Assembly: GCA_041391125.1 (NCBI GenBank)
Contig: JAWKON010000005.1
Coordinates: forward strand, 1-64,000
Direction of reading: 5' to 3'
From: JACKBC01 sp041391125
GTDB taxonomy: Bacteria > Chloroflexota > Anaerolineae > Caldilineales > Caldilineaceae
DNA length: 64,000 nucleotides
In this document: one piece after another, positions 39,363 to 48,592 of the stretch
How the letters are laid out: every line of letters begins with the position of its first letter
How positions within the stretch are numbered: position 1 is the first letter of the stretch
Position numbers and translations under genes: made by a program
The notes under the pieces: generated by a model
Told to the model about the DNA's origin: nothing
Seen by the model: only the letters and a program-made list of their open reading frames with translations
The model's database searches: none

Positions 39363-39449
39363 GATGACAAGGTGACAAGATGACAAGATGACAAGGTGAC
39401 CGGGTGACATCGACAGGCACGGTCACCTTGTCACCCGGTCACCTTGTCA
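39363..39449. repeat. Word-repeat hairpin, GGTGACAA class
   Basis: The left arm reiterates GATGACAAGGTGACAA words; the right arm is GGTCACCTTGTCACCCGGTC-like. It lies between mrp and the RuvC-like gene and supplies the last codons of the latter. Confidence 0.9.
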
Positions 39450-39915
39450 AATGCTGTTGATCCCACGGGGCCACGTCCAACCAGCCCACATGCAATACGC
39501 CCCACAGGCCGATCAGAATCGCTTCAGCGGCGTCGTGGCGCAGCGAAGTGGGGCGGCGGGCGTTGGACCAGTCGATGATCTGGCGGGCCAGTTGGTCGGC
39601 TTTTTGTTTGGCCGCGGCGCCGCTGCGCTGGTCGCGGGCGTAGAGAAAGTGCTGCCGCCAGGTTTCGGCGCTGATTTGGGCTACCTGAAGCTGGCGGCGC
39701 TGCGCCTCGTTGCGCCAGATTTCGGCCAGCGGACCGCCGCCTTCGATGACCAGCCAGCGCAGATCGGGCAGTTCGTGCAGCAGGCTTTTGACGCCGCGGC
39801 GCAGGCGGGCGGCATTGCCAAAGTTCTGCGAACGATACCAGCGCAGGCGCCCGTCGTCGCCATAGAGCGCCAGCCCGGTTTTTACGCCCATGTCTACGGC
39901 CAGCAGAGATTGCAT
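39439..39915 (-). CDS. RuvC/RNase H-fold nuclease-like protein
   Basis: About 158 residues from the ATG at 39915. MQSLLAVDMGVKTGLALYGD is an RNase H-fold first strand with the catalytic Asp. WLVIEGGGPLAEIWR gives the second-strand Glu, and RPTSLRHDAAEAILIGLWG the C-terminal His-Asp pattern of RuvC-like nucleases. The family is a small RuvC-like holiday-junction-resolvase relative of unknown substrate. Its last residues (HLTR) and stop fall within the neighbouring word-repeat hairpin. An upstream frame to 39978 has no supporting start signals. Confidence 0.65.
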   Translation of the reverse strand: MQSLLAVDMGVKTGLALYGDDGRLRWYRSQNFGNAARLRRGVKSLLHELPDLRWLVIEGGGPLAEIWRNEAQRRQLQVAQISAETWRQHFLYARDQRSGAAAKQKADQLARQIIDWSNARRPTSLRHDAAEAILIGLWGVLHVGWLDVAPWDQQHLTR

Positions 39916-39988
39916 GGTTGAATTATACCGCTGATAATCGGGATGTGGAAACAGGGCAGAAGAACAAACTCTCGGCAACCGTTTGAAT

Positions 39989-40040
39989 ATTTATCATAAA
40001 TTTCATAATAATTGACATGGCCATAGGTGTATGCTATACT
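39989..40040 (+). promoter_or_regulatory. Shared operator and promoter, copy 1 (radical SAM gene 40175)
   Basis: ATTTATCATAAA then TTTCATAATAA overlaps or abuts a consensus -35 TTGACA (40012-40017). The -10 TATACT (40035-40040) is 17 bp downstream. The same site occurs at 42269 (promoter of the SufR-like regulator) and 46319. Confidence 0.8.
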
Positions 40041-40090
40041 GCGCGCCGATTTGCAACAGAATCGATTACACAATTAGAGATAATATTGGG

Positions 40091-40130
40091 GTGATGGTCA
40101 CCTTGTCACCCTTTCACCTTGTCAAGTTTG
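40091..40130. repeat. Word-repeat element, GGTGACAA class (single arm)
   Basis: GGTCACCTTGTCACCCTTTC-like words in the untranslated leader of the radical SAM gene; no complementary arm is near. Confidence 0.7.
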
Positions 40131-40174
40131 CGAAGATATATTGCAAGAGCGCAAAACGCGGGAGGAAGAACATT

Positions 40175-41575
40175 TTGGCTATTTCCTGGCCCTGGGGATA
40201 CAAACGCACATCGAACATACTCTGGCTAGATCTGGGCGATCTGGGCGATCTGGTGCATCCGGACGGCCCGCACGAGCAGTGGCAGGATCACGGGCTGGGG
40301 CTGTTGCGCACGATTATGCACCAGGAAGGCATTCAGACCGACATTTTGTCGACGCGCGCCGTCACCTCTTGGGATCAACTGCGCAAGAAGCTGCCGGGCT
40401 ACGACATCATGATTATGAATGTGCGCAGCTACACCTATCCGGCGGCCTATCGGGCGGCGCAGATCTATAAAGAAGTGAACCCCAATGGGCTGGTGCTGGC
40501 GGGCGGTATGCACGCCACCGTAGCGCCGGACGAGATGGAGGCGGTGGCAGCCTTTGATAAAATTGTGCAGGGGCCGGGCGAAAAGACCATTGTGGATCTG
40601 GTGCGCAACCCGCACGACTTCCCGCGCATGATTCGCGGCGTGGGCGCCAAATCTATGGCCGAGTGGCCCATGATCGACCGCACGCTGTGGCCCAAACCGG
40701 CCAGCCGCCGCACCCGCCGCAAATTCAACTGGCCGCTGGAGCCCGAATGCGGCTGGGGGCCGGGACCCGTGGCCACGATTATTACGAGCCGCGTTTGCCC
40801 GTGGCAGTGCGTTTTTTGCAATGAAAATTCGTACATTCCCAACATGGGCCGTCGGCCGGTGGAAGCGGTCATCGACGAGCTGAACTATTTGGACAACAAG
40901 TATGGTGTGGGCTCGGTCGTGATTCACGACTCCATGTTCTTCCAGAATCCAAGCTGGCTCAAAGAGTGGATCGAGCTGTATCCGCGCAAGGCCAACAAGA
41001 TTTGGCCCTATTGGGCGGCGGGCCGCGCCGACACGGTGCGCCAATGGCCGGATCTGTTCGAGGCGCTGATTCGCGAGACTAAGTGGAAAACCATTTCGAT
41101 TGGCTTCGAGTCGGGCAGTGACCGCATTTTGCGGCTGCTCAACAAAGAATGCACCGAAGAGGATAACTTCTTCGCCATTGATCTGCTCAATAAACTGGGC
41201 GATGAGTTGGAAGCCAAAGGCGAAGAGCCGCCCAAGTTCTGGTCCAACATTATGCTGGGCATTCCGGGCGAGACCCATGAAGATGCCTTCAAAACCATGC
41301 GCATGCTCAAACGCATGAAGCGGGTCTTCCCCTCCATTGCGTTTTACGCGCCCTACCCCGGTTCGGCGCTGGGCAACCAGCTCATCGCCGAAGGCAAAAG
41401 CAAGATGACCAAAGACAACTATCACCGCTTCCCCGACGACGAAAAGGTCATCGGCGTGGACTATCAATTCTATCGCGAACTCCTGGCCGGCAAATTCGAC
41501 GCCGAGATCAATCGCGGCCTGAGCGACGTCAACTATGGCGCCGATCTGTATGAGGGAACATTGATTAAGGCGTAA
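40175..41575 (+). CDS. B12-binding-type radical SAM protein
   Basis: About 466 residues. The N-terminal third has the Rossmann-type cobalamin-binding layout (YDIMIMNVRSYTYPAAYRAA, NGLVLAGGMHATVAPDEME), without a clear DxHxxG, so cobalamin may bind base-off without the His ligand. The radical SAM core has RVCPWQCVFCNENS (CxxxCxxC), then ISIGFESGSDRILRLLNK and IMLGIPGETHEDAF, typical of Elp3/MiaB-like B12 radical SAM enzymes. The product is unknown. Translation probably starts at TTG 40175 (GGGAGGAAG just upstream). An upstream in-frame ATG at 40031 would include the -10 box and translate a word-repeat (VMVTLSPFHLVKF), so it is rejected. Confidence 0.82.
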   Translation: MAISWPWGYKRTSNILWLDLGDLGDLVHPDGPHEQWQDHGLGLLRTIMHQEGIQTDILSTRAVTSWDQLRKKLPGYDIMIMNVRSYTYPAAYRAAQIYKEVNPNGLVLAGGMHATVAPDEMEAVAAFDKIVQGPGEKTIVDLVRNPHDFPRMIRGVGAKSMAEWPMIDRTLWPKPASRRTRRKFNWPLEPECGWGPGPVATIITSRVCPWQCVFCNENSYIPNMGRRPVEAVIDELNYLDNKYGVGSVVIHDSMFFQNPSWLKEWIELYPRKANKIWPYWAAGRADTVRQWPDLFEALIRETKWKTISIGFESGSDRILRLLNKECTEEDNFFAIDLLNKLGDELEAKGEEPPKFWSNIMLGIPGETHEDAFKTMRMLKRMKRVFPSIAFYAPYPGSALGNQLIAEGKSKMTKDNYHRFPDDEKVIGVDYQFYRELLAGKFDAEINRGLSDVNYGADLYEGTLIKA

Positions 41576-41601
41576 TCTCTTTGAAATTGTAAAATTTATT
41601 G

Positions 41602-41716
41602 GATCAACAGATTACACAGATTTTACAGATTTCTCTTTGGGCAACAACAAAATCTGTGTAAATATGTAAAATCTGTAGTTCAAAAAAATCTTCCAAATCT
41701 GTGTAATCTGTTGATC
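41602..41716. repeat. Word-repeat hairpin, CAGATT class (long form)
   Basis: GATCAACAGATTACACAGAT... at the left and ...ATCTGTGTAATCTGTTGATC at the right, with internal secondary arms (AAAATCTGTGTAAATATG). It separates the radical SAM gene from two small genes that may share its transcript. Confidence 0.9.
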
Positions 41717-41735
41717 ATACTCTTCTTGAAATCTT

Positions 41736-41942
41736 ATGAGCAGCTTTAGCAATCCACACTATATGTATCTGTTTGACATGAAAAATGGCAAAAAGAAGCT
41801 GGCCTATGGCCAATCGCCGGAGGATGCGCTGGATATTTTGCGCATCCGGCTGAGCGAGGCGGAGATGGGCGAGATTTTGAATGAGCAGTACATCAAGATT
41901 TCGCAGCGCAACATGCAGGAATATGTTCATCTCTTGGGCTGA
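41736..41942 (+). CDS. Small conserved-looking hypothetical protein
   Basis: A 68-residue frame, MSSFSNPHYMYLFDMKNGKK..., with a two-strand start and a helical second half (SPEDALDILRIRLSEAEMGE). No family recognised. It has no clear ribosome binding site. The next gene starts two bases after its stop, so the two are probably co-transcribed behind the radical SAM gene. Confidence 0.45.
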   Translation: MSSFSNPHYMYLFDMKNGKKKLAYGQSPEDALDILRIRLSEAEMGEILNEQYIKISQRNMQEYVHLLG

Positions 41943-41943
41943 C

Positions 41944-42246
41944 ATGATGTCTGTGAAACTCTCGACAGATCAGATTGATGTGTTGGCGGCGCTGGCGGTT
42001 GGCGCCGTTTTGAAGTCGCACCGCGATTTAGACGGTCACAAAGTGTATCGATTGCATCCGCTGCAAGGCTCATCCCTGGCCCTAAGTCCTCACATGGTAG
42101 ATCCCCTGAAACGCCACAAACTGATTGAGAGCAACATGAAATTCCCCGCCGCCACCTATATTTTGACCGACAAGGGCCGGCAGTTTGTGGAGCAGCAAGT
42201 GCAAGTACCCGTGAACTCTCTGACGGCGCGCAAGTTTGCGCCATAG
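41944..42246 (+). CDS. Small winged-helix-like hypothetical protein
   Basis: A 100-residue frame (MMSVKLSTDQIDVLAALAVG...). The pattern LVDPLKRHKLIES followed by AATYILTDKGRQFVEQQ resembles the recognition helix and wing of winged-helix proteins, but no named family is certain. It lies immediately after the 68-residue gene and upstream of the SufR-like regulator promoter. Confidence 0.45.
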   Translation: MMSVKLSTDQIDVLAALAVGAVLKSHRDLDGHKVYRLHPLQGSSLALSPHMVDPLKRHKLIESNMKFPAATYILTDKGRQFVEQQVQVPVNSLTARKFAP

Positions 42247-42268
42247 GGGGATTGGGGTTACAGATAAT

Positions 42269-42320
42269 ATTTATCAAAAATTTCATAATAATTGACACGC
42301 TGCCCTAATTATGGTATATT
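42269..42320 (+). promoter_or_regulatory. Shared operator and promoter, copy 2 (SufR-like regulator)
   Basis: ATTTATCAAAAA then TTTCATAATAA runs into TTGACA (42292-42297), with TATATT (42315-42320) 17 bp on. The regulator gene follows, so autoregulation is likely. Confidence 0.8.
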
Positions 42321-42381
42321 TCCGTCTGTAAAATCAGTTCGATCCGTAAAATTAGTGTTCTATTTTTCTCTGGAAAATCGC

Positions 42382-43071
42382 GTGCACGCCGTTCGTAAGC
42401 AGATTCTGGAAATTTTAAAAGAAAACCGCACCGCCACCGTGGCCGATCTGGCCGAGCAGTTGGAGATGGCGGCGGTTTCGGTGCGCCATCATCTGGATAT
42501 TTTGCAGGGCGACGATCTGATTTGTGTGGAGCGGGTGCGGCGCAAGGGCAACGTGGGGCGGCCGCAGCAGATATATGCGCTGACCGAAGCGGCGGCTGAA
42601 TATTTTCCCAACAATTTTGCTACGCTGGCCGAAGGGCTGGTGCGTCAGATGAAAGCCGTGCTGCCACCGGAAGAGACGCGGCGGGCATTTAACGCCTTGG
42701 CCTGTGAAATTGCCGCTGAACTTAATTGCGAAAACCTTTGTGCAGGCGACCTCGAGGAACGGCTCGACCGGGTTGCGCAGTTTTTAAGTGAGCGCGGCTA
42801 CTTGGCTAGTTGGGAGCAGGCCGGCGATTCGCCGGCAGATGGTTATCTGCTACACAAATACAATTGCCCGTATGCCGGGGTGTCGGATTCGCATTCGGAA
42901 ATCTGTTTGATGGATCAGGCGCTGGTCAATGAGTTGATGGGGTGTGCGTGCCATCGTCAGCACTCGATGACCGAAAATGGCTATCGCTGCACCTATCGGA
43001 TCGCGTGTCAGGCGGAAAGTGCGGCGGATGAATTGACGCCTGAACTAGTTTTGCAGAGCATACTCGCATAG
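42382..43071 (+). CDS. SufR-like transcriptional regulator with C-terminal Fe-S-type cysteines
   Basis: About 229 residues from a GTG at 42382. A frame back to 42292 would start inside the -35 box. The N-terminal winged helix is ArsR/DeoR-like (RKQILEILKENRTATVADLA, AAVSVRHHLDILQ). The C-terminal part has NCPYAGVSDSHSEICLMDQA and GCACHRQHSMTENGYRCTY, a spacing of cysteines close to SufR-type regulators that hold a [4Fe-4S] cluster and repress Fe-S assembly genes. The gene lies upstream of moaA, erpA, nfu and rhodanese genes in one direction. The operator it shares with two radical SAM promoters makes it the best candidate regulator of this block. The exact ligands are inferred. Confidence 0.8.
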   Translation: MHAVRKQILEILKENRTATVADLAEQLEMAAVSVRHHLDILQGDDLICVERVRRKGNVGRPQQIYALTEAAAEYFPNNFATLAEGLVRQMKAVLPPEETRRAFNALACEIAAELNCENLCAGDLEERLDRVAQFLSERGYLASWEQAGDSPADGYLLHKYNCPYAGVSDSHSEICLMDQALVNELMGCACHRQHSMTENGYRCTYRIACQAESAADELTPELVLQSILA

Positions 43072-43107
43072 CACTTAAACAATCCAAAAAAGTAAAAGTA
43101 CAATTCT

Positions 43108-44202
43108 ATGGCGCAAGTCGTGACGTTAGATGAATCGAACAGCAGTACACAGGGTGGACGGCAGTTGCGCACGGGTTATGGTGTGGTCAACATTCCGCCG
43201 GCGCCGGCCCATTTTGCCGTTGAGCCCATGGCCGACAGCTATGGGCGCACGATCAACTATCTGCGGATTAGCCTGACCGACGCCTGCAACCTGCGCTGCG
43301 TCTACTGTATGCCGGAGCAGATGCACTTTCGGCCGCGCCATGAATTGATGTCTGATGAAGAGATTATTTTTCTGGTCAAAGTGGGGGCCAGCCTGGGCGT
43401 TAAGAAGATTCGGCTGACTGGTGGCGAGCCGACCATTCGGCCCAACATTGTGGAACTGGTGCGCGAAATCGCCGCCGTGCCCGGCATTAAAGACATTGCC
43501 ATGACCACCAATGCGCTGCTGCTGGACAAGCTGGCGCAGCCGCTGGCCAATGCCGGATTGAAGCGAGTCAATATCAGCATCGACACGCTCAACGCCGAAA
43601 AGTTTCACCAGATCACGCGGTGGGGGCATATTGAAGACGTATGGCGCGGCATCGATGCATCGAAGGCGGCGGGACTGACGCCCGTCAAGCTCAATTGCGT
43701 CGTTGTGCGTAATTTTAATGACGAGGATATGATCGATCTGGCGCGCTTGACGCTGCATGACGACGTTGAGGTGCGCTTTATTGAGATGATGCCCTTTGGC
43801 GAAGTGAATGACTTCCAGCAGACCAATGTGGTCACCTTCCGCGAAATGCGAGAGCGGATCGAGTCGGTTTTTGGACCGCTGGAAGAAGCAAGCTATGACT
43901 TTGTGGACCCCAGCCGTCCCTTCCGCATTCCGGGCGCTATGGGCACGCTAGGCTTTATTAGCAGCGTGACAGAACCATTTTGTCAGGGCTGCGGACGCGT
44001 GCGGCTGACAGCGGACGGCAAGTTGCGGCTCTGCCTGCTGCGTGATGATGAAGTGGACATGCTGACACCCCTGCGCGCCGGCGCCAGTTTTGACGAAATG
44101 CGCACGCTCATGCGCGAAGGGGCGTATCACAAACCGTGGGGCCACAGTTTGTCAGAAGGCCTCTTCGCGGAAAATCGTGTCATGAATCAAATTGGTGGGT
44201 AA
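43108..44202 (+). CDS. moaA: GTP 3',8-cyclase MoaA (molybdenum cofactor synthesis)
   Basis: A 364-residue protein. It converts GTP to 3',8-cyclo-7,8-dihydro-GTP, the first step of molybdopterin synthesis, using two [4Fe-4S] clusters. Seen are DACNLRCVYCMPE (SAM cluster), LGVKKIRLTGGEPTIRPN and KRVNISIDTLNAEKF. The C-terminal CQGCGRVRLTADGKLRLCL carries the second cluster's three cysteines, and the chain ends in QIGG, the conserved Gly-Gly tail needed for activity in MoaA. The first 40 residues are a variable extension. The gene starts 36 bp after the regulator, so they are likely co-transcribed. No other moa genes are in the window. Confidence 0.93.
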   Translation: MAQVVTLDESNSSTQGGRQLRTGYGVVNIPPAPAHFAVEPMADSYGRTINYLRISLTDACNLRCVYCMPEQMHFRPRHELMSDEEIIFLVKVGASLGVKKIRLTGGEPTIRPNIVELVREIAAVPGIKDIAMTTNALLLDKLAQPLANAGLKRVNISIDTLNAEKFHQITRWGHIEDVWRGIDASKAAGLTPVKLNCVVVRNFNDEDMIDLARLTLHDDVEVRFIEMMPFGEVNDFQQTNVVTFREMRERIESVFGPLEEASYDFVDPSRPFRIPGAMGTLGFISSVTEPFCQGCGRVRLTADGKLRLCLLRDDEVDMLTPLRAGASFDEMRTLMREGAYHKPWGHSLSEGLFAENRVMNQIGG

Positions 44203-44209
44203 AAATTTT

Positions 44210-44280
44210 GATCAACAGATTGCGCAGATTACACAGATTACAAAATTTGAAATCTTTAAAATCCGTGTAATCTGTTGATC
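44210..44280. repeat. Word-repeat hairpin, CAGATT class
   Basis: GATCAACAGATTGCGCAGAT... pairs with ...ATCCGTGTAATCTGTTGATC, starting a few bases after the moaA stop, within a probable operon. Confidence 0.9.
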
Positions 44281-44341
44281 ATTTCTTCTTCTGCAATTTA
44301 TGAGTTCTTTGTTTCAATTAAAACTTGAGGAGATAACGATT

Positions 44342-44743
44342 ATGGATAGCGTATTGACAATGGCTCCGCCAGCCGTCACATTGACCGAGGGTGCTGCCGA
44401 AAAATTAGGCGGCATTTTGGAACAGAAGGGATTGGCCGGTTCGCACGGCTTGCGCGTCTTTGTGAAGGGCGGCGGCTGCGGCGGGATGCAGTACGGCATG
44501 ACCTTTGATGAGACTTCGCGCGCGGACGACATGGTTTTCGAGTCGCACGGCATGCGCGTAATTGTGGACCCGACCAGCCTGTTCTATATTCAGGGCGCCA
44601 ACATTGACTATGTGGACAATCTGATGGGCGGCGGCTTTCACATTGACAACCCCAATGCGGTCAGCTCCTGCGGCTGTGGCAGCAGCTTCCGCACGGCGCA
44701 GAGCCACACAGGCGAAGAGATGCCCAACAGTTGCGGACATTAA
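44342..44743 (+). CDS. A-type Fe-S carrier protein (ErpA/IscA/HesB family)
   Basis: About 133 residues from the ATG at 44342, preceded by GAGGAG. It shows AVTLTEGAAEKLGGILEQKG, GLRVFVKGGGCGGMQYGM (first cluster cysteine) and the C-terminal SSCGCGSSFRT (last two cysteines), all family hallmarks. It receives and passes on Fe-S clusters to client enzymes such as the radical SAM proteins around it. An extra cysteine-containing tail (EEMPNSCGH) follows the usual end. It lies in the SufR-like regulator operon. Confidence 0.92.
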   Translation: MDSVLTMAPPAVTLTEGAAEKLGGILEQKGLAGSHGLRVFVKGGGCGGMQYGMTFDETSRADDMVFESHGMRVIVDPTSLFYIQGANIDYVDNLMGGGFHIDNPNAVSSCGCGSSFRTAQSHTGEEMPNSCGH

Positions 44744-44752
44744 ATGGAAAAT

Positions 44753-44813
44753 GGGATTAGGGAATTGGGATTTGGCTGTCGCCGCGAATCCCAATCCCTG
44801 TTCCCCAATCCCC
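44753..44813. repeat. Word-repeat hairpin, GGGATTAG class
   Basis: GGGATTAGGGAATTGGGATT pairs with AATCCCAATCCC...CCCAATCCCC, ten bases after the erpA-like stop. A G/C-rich relative seems to encode the N-terminus of metW (7735-7775). Confidence 0.85.
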
Positions 44814-44862
44814 AGCCCTGCAAACGCTATAATTTGCGTATAAACCTTACATATTGATAAAG

Positions 44863-44899
44863 ACACAGGCGAGGGACGCACTTTGCGCCTCGCCTGTGT
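44863..44899. terminator. Stem-loop before the Uma2 gene
   Basis: ACACAGGCGAGG and CCTCGCCTGTGT form a 12-bp stem with a 13-nt loop; the following TTGTG is a poor T-tract, so termination may be partial. Confidence 0.5.
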
Positions 44900-44927
44900 T
44901 TGTGTAGAGATAGGGAATTGATTGGCT

Positions 44928-45551
44928 ATGTGTGCCGCTGTGGCCTCCCATCCACCCATTGCAAAACCGCAGGACATCCCGCGTGATCTCAAGCTCTGGC
45001 GTTTGAGCGTGGAGCAGTATCACGAGATGGCGCGCGCCGGGGTGTTGACCGAAGATGATCCGGTTGAATTGTTAGAAGGATGGTTGGTATATAAAGTGAC
45101 AAAGAACCCACCGCACAGCGCGGCTACTCATTTGGTCAAAGATGCGCTTGAGCAGCTGGTTCCTGCGGGGTGGCATATCCGCTCGCAAGATCCGATCACA
45201 CTTGCAGATAGTGAACCTGAGCCTGACGTTGCAATTATTCAAGGTGATATTCGCCGCTATGTGGAACGGCACCCCAGTGCCAGTGAAACGCCGCTGGTGG
45301 TTGAAGTTTCTGATTCAACGCTAGAGCAGGATCGAAACACCAAAATGCGCATCTATGCCCAGGCTCAAATTCCGGTCTATTGGATAGTGAATCTAGTCGA
45401 AGATTGTGTAGAAGTTTATACTAACCCTTCGATAGGAGAAGGCGCAGCGGACTATAATGATTGCCAAATTTATGAGGTTGAAGACGAAATTCCTGTTCAA
45501 GTGAATGATCGGTTATTCGGCATCTTAAAAGTGGCCGACTTGCTGCCATAA
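44928..45551 (+). CDS. Uma2-family (DUF820) putative endonuclease
   Basis: About 207 residues. Uma2 proteins have a PD-(D/E)XK nuclease fold and are numerous in Chloroflexi and cyanobacteria; their cellular role is unknown. Seen are LWRLSVEQYHEMARAGVLTE, DPVELLEGWLVYKVTKNPPH, SEPEPDVAII (catalytic Asp) and TPLVVEVSDSTLEQDRNTKM (ExS/K strand). The end IPVYWIVNLVEDCVEVYTNP is also typical. TTG at 44922 or ATG at 44928 could be the start; AGGGAA lies upstream. It is placed between erpA and nfu but is probably a passenger, not part of cluster assembly. Confidence 0.85.
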   Translation: MCAAVASHPPIAKPQDIPRDLKLWRLSVEQYHEMARAGVLTEDDPVELLEGWLVYKVTKNPPHSAATHLVKDALEQLVPAGWHIRSQDPITLADSEPEPDVAIIQGDIRRYVERHPSASETPLVVEVSDSTLEQDRNTKMRIYAQAQIPVYWIVNLVEDCVEVYTNPSIGEGAADYNDCQIYEVEDEIPVQVNDRLFGILKVADLLP

Positions 45552-45572
45552 ATTGTATTTGGTTAAGATTTG

Positions 45573-45884
45573 ATGACCCATTCTAATATTGCGCCTGCCC
45601 CCCCATCAACCTTAGAAGAACAGATCCAAAAAGTGCTCGACGGCTACCGTCCTACCCTTTATATGGATGGTGGCGATGTGGAGCTGCTGCGCGTGGATGA
45701 AAATGGCGTGGCCCACGTCAAAATGCTGGGCGCCTGTATCGACTGCCCCATTAGTCTGCTAACTATGAAGCTGGGCATCCAGCGGCTGTTGAAGGAAAAT
45801 TTCAGCCAGATCACGGGCATCCACGCCATTACGGATATTGATATTTCCGCCCTCTACAATCGCCCATCCCCCACCGGAGCCTAA
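45573..45884 (+). CDS. NifU C-terminal-like Fe-S scaffold protein (Nfu)
   Basis: About 103 residues. EEQIQKVLDGYRPTLYMDGG, DVELLRVDENGVAHVKMLGA and CIDCPISLLTMKLGIQRLL carry the Nfu domain with its CxxC, which binds a cluster between two subunits and donates it to target proteins. The ATG at 45573 follows a weak site; a TTG one codon earlier is also open. It is followed closely by a rhodanese gene. Confidence 0.9.
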   Translation: MTHSNIAPAPPSTLEEQIQKVLDGYRPTLYMDGGDVELLRVDENGVAHVKMLGACIDCPISLLTMKLGIQRLLKENFSQITGIHAITDIDISALYNRPSPTGA

Positions 45885-45890
45885 ACACCA

Positions 45891-46245
45891 TGCCCAATCC
45901 ATATGGCGCACCCGAGATCGGGCGCCGCAAGTACACCAATGGCAGGCCGATGGCGCTGATTTTGTGTTGGTGGATGTGCGCGAGCCGCCCGAATATGCCG
46001 TCAGTATTCAGGCGGATAATGTGCTTTATTTGCCGTTGAGCCGGTTGGCCCAATATCAGACCGATGCCATCCCTGACGACTTGGCGGACAAAGAGCAGCA
46101 GATCGTGGTCTTTTGCCATCACGGCATCCGCAGCGCCCAGGTGGTCATGTGGCTGCGCCAGCAGGGGTGGACTAATGTGCTCAACATGGCTGGCGGCATC
46201 GAGGCTTGGGCCAATGAAGTGGACTCATCCGTCGGATTCTATTAA
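45891..46245 (+). CDS. Rhodanese-like sulfurtransferase (one frameshift near the start)
   Basis: About 118 residues. The likely start MPNPYGAPEI (ATG at 45891) is one frame away from the body. The slip lies near 45920, after which VHQWQADGADFVLVDVREPP and YAVSIQADNVLYLPL lead to the active loop VVFCHHGIRSAQV (Cys-x-x-Gly-x-Arg-Ser). A C-terminal GWTNVLNMAGGIEAWANEVD is complete. Single-domain rhodaneses transfer sulfane sulfur, and its place directly after nfu suggests sulfur supply for Fe-S assembly or thiolation, by inference. Confidence 0.82.
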
Positions 46246-46318
46246 GACTTTTCTCCCCTGAAGCCACCACAGTCCATCAGCTCCCCTCGCCTACAGGAGA
46301 GGGGCGGGGAAAGGTCTA

Positions 46319-46373
46319 ATTTTTATCAAAAGTTTCATAATAATTTGGCTGAATTATTTTTGCGTGATACAAT
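46319..46373 (+). promoter_or_regulatory. Shared operator and promoter, copy 3 (radical SAM gene 46545)
   Basis: ATTTTTATCAAAAG then TTTCATAATAA precedes TTGGCT (46345-46350), with TACAAT (46368-46373) 17 bp on. Nearly every base of the site matches copies 1 and 2, although the -35 hexamer differs. Confidence 0.75.
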
Positions 46374-46407
46374 CCCGCCATTCATATAGACTCTGAGAAA
46401 AGATTTT

Positions 46408-46471
46408 GATCAACAGATTTCTCAGATTACACAGATTAAAAAATCTAGAAAATCTGTGTAATCTGTTGATC
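46408..46471. repeat. Word-repeat hairpin, CAGATT class
   Basis: GATCAACAGATTTCTCAGAT... pairs with ...AATCTGTGTAATCTGTTGATC in the leader of the radical SAM gene, about 35 bp after its -10 box. Confidence 0.9.
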
Positions 46472-46544
46472 AATATAACAATAAATGATCTGGGAATCTA
46501 TGGTTCCCAAGCTTGGGAGAATTTCGTGGCTCATAGGAGGGAAG

Positions 46545-48035
<1,491 letters not shown>

Positions 48036-48041
48036 GTTACT

Positions 48042-48305
48042 ATGCCGACAGTTCGTATCGGTGGCTATATGTGTTATTTTGTTTCATACGATTGCATAGA
48101 GCCGCCACATATTCATTTAGCCAAAGGTCGAGAGCGTCGGGCGCCAACCGCAAAGTTTTGGCTTGAACCGATTGCTTTACAAAACAGCCGTGGATTGAAT
48201 TCCAGTGAGCTGCGTAATGCGCAACGGATCGTAGAGCAGAATCAAGCCTTGTTTTTGGAGATGTGGCATGAGCATTGCAACAATCGAAGTTCAGCCGCGC
48301 GTTAA
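48042..48305 (+). CDS. DUF4160-family protein
   Basis: An 87-residue protein, MPTVRIGGYMCYFVSYDCIE..., with the typical PTVxRxxGYxxxFxSxDxxEPPHIHV pattern (here IEPPHIHLAKGRERR). DUF4160 genes are usually followed by a DUF2442 gene, as here, and the pair is thought to behave like a toxin-antitoxin or small-molecule-sensing module, without firm proof. It starts six bases after the radical SAM stop and overlaps the next gene by 38 bp. Confidence 0.82.
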   Translation: MPTVRIGGYMCYFVSYDCIEPPHIHLAKGRERRAPTAKFWLEPIALQNSRGLNSSELRNAQRIVEQNQALFLEMWHEHCNNRSSAAR

Positions 48306-48588
48306 AGATATTGAGATTACTCATCTAGGTCTGTCTGTTGCTATGGAAGACGGACGCTCAGTTATTATTCCCTTGAATTGGTATCCCCGATTGCTTCATG
48401 CAAGTGATGCCGAAAGGACCAACTGGCGCATCTTCGAGGACGCAGACGAACGGGATATCATTTTTTGGGAAGAGCTAGATGAACTCATCCCGGTTGTCGC
48501 GTTGTTGACAGGCACCCCAAGTCGCGAATCAGAAAGTTCGTTGAACGCATGGCTAGCTACAAGAAGACAATCCTCAGCACAGGTATAA
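48268..48588 (+). CDS. DUF2442-family protein
   Basis: A 106-residue protein. VKDIEITHLGLSVAMEDGRS, VIIPLNWYPRLLHASDAERT and NWRIFEDADERDIIFWEELD match DUF2442, the usual partner of DUF4160. The 38-bp overlap with the upstream gene implies coupling. Its stop is four bases before the next radical SAM start, so the pair is embedded in the radical SAM transcript. Confidence 0.82.
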   Translation: MSIATIEVQPRVKDIEITHLGLSVAMEDGRSVIIPLNWYPRLLHASDAERTNWRIFEDADERDIIFWEELDELIPVVALLTGTPSRESESSLNAWLATRRQSSAQV

Positions 48589-48592
48589 ACTT

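Noticed and set aside
39363..39449. CRISPR-like short repeats
   Set aside because: The 8-nt words are adjacent without spacers and form one hairpin; no 24-40 bp repeats with unique spacers and no cas genes are present.
40031..40174. N-terminal extension of the radical SAM protein
   Set aside because: It would start within the -10 box and translate a dispersed repeat; a better ribosome binding site precedes TTG 40175.
40226..41467. 413-residue frame on the minus strand
   Set aside because: Antisense to a radical SAM gene with complete motifs.
42292..42381. N-terminal extension of the SufR-like regulator
   Set aside because: The codons lie in the promoter (-35 and -10 boxes); the GTG at 42382 begins right before the winged helix.
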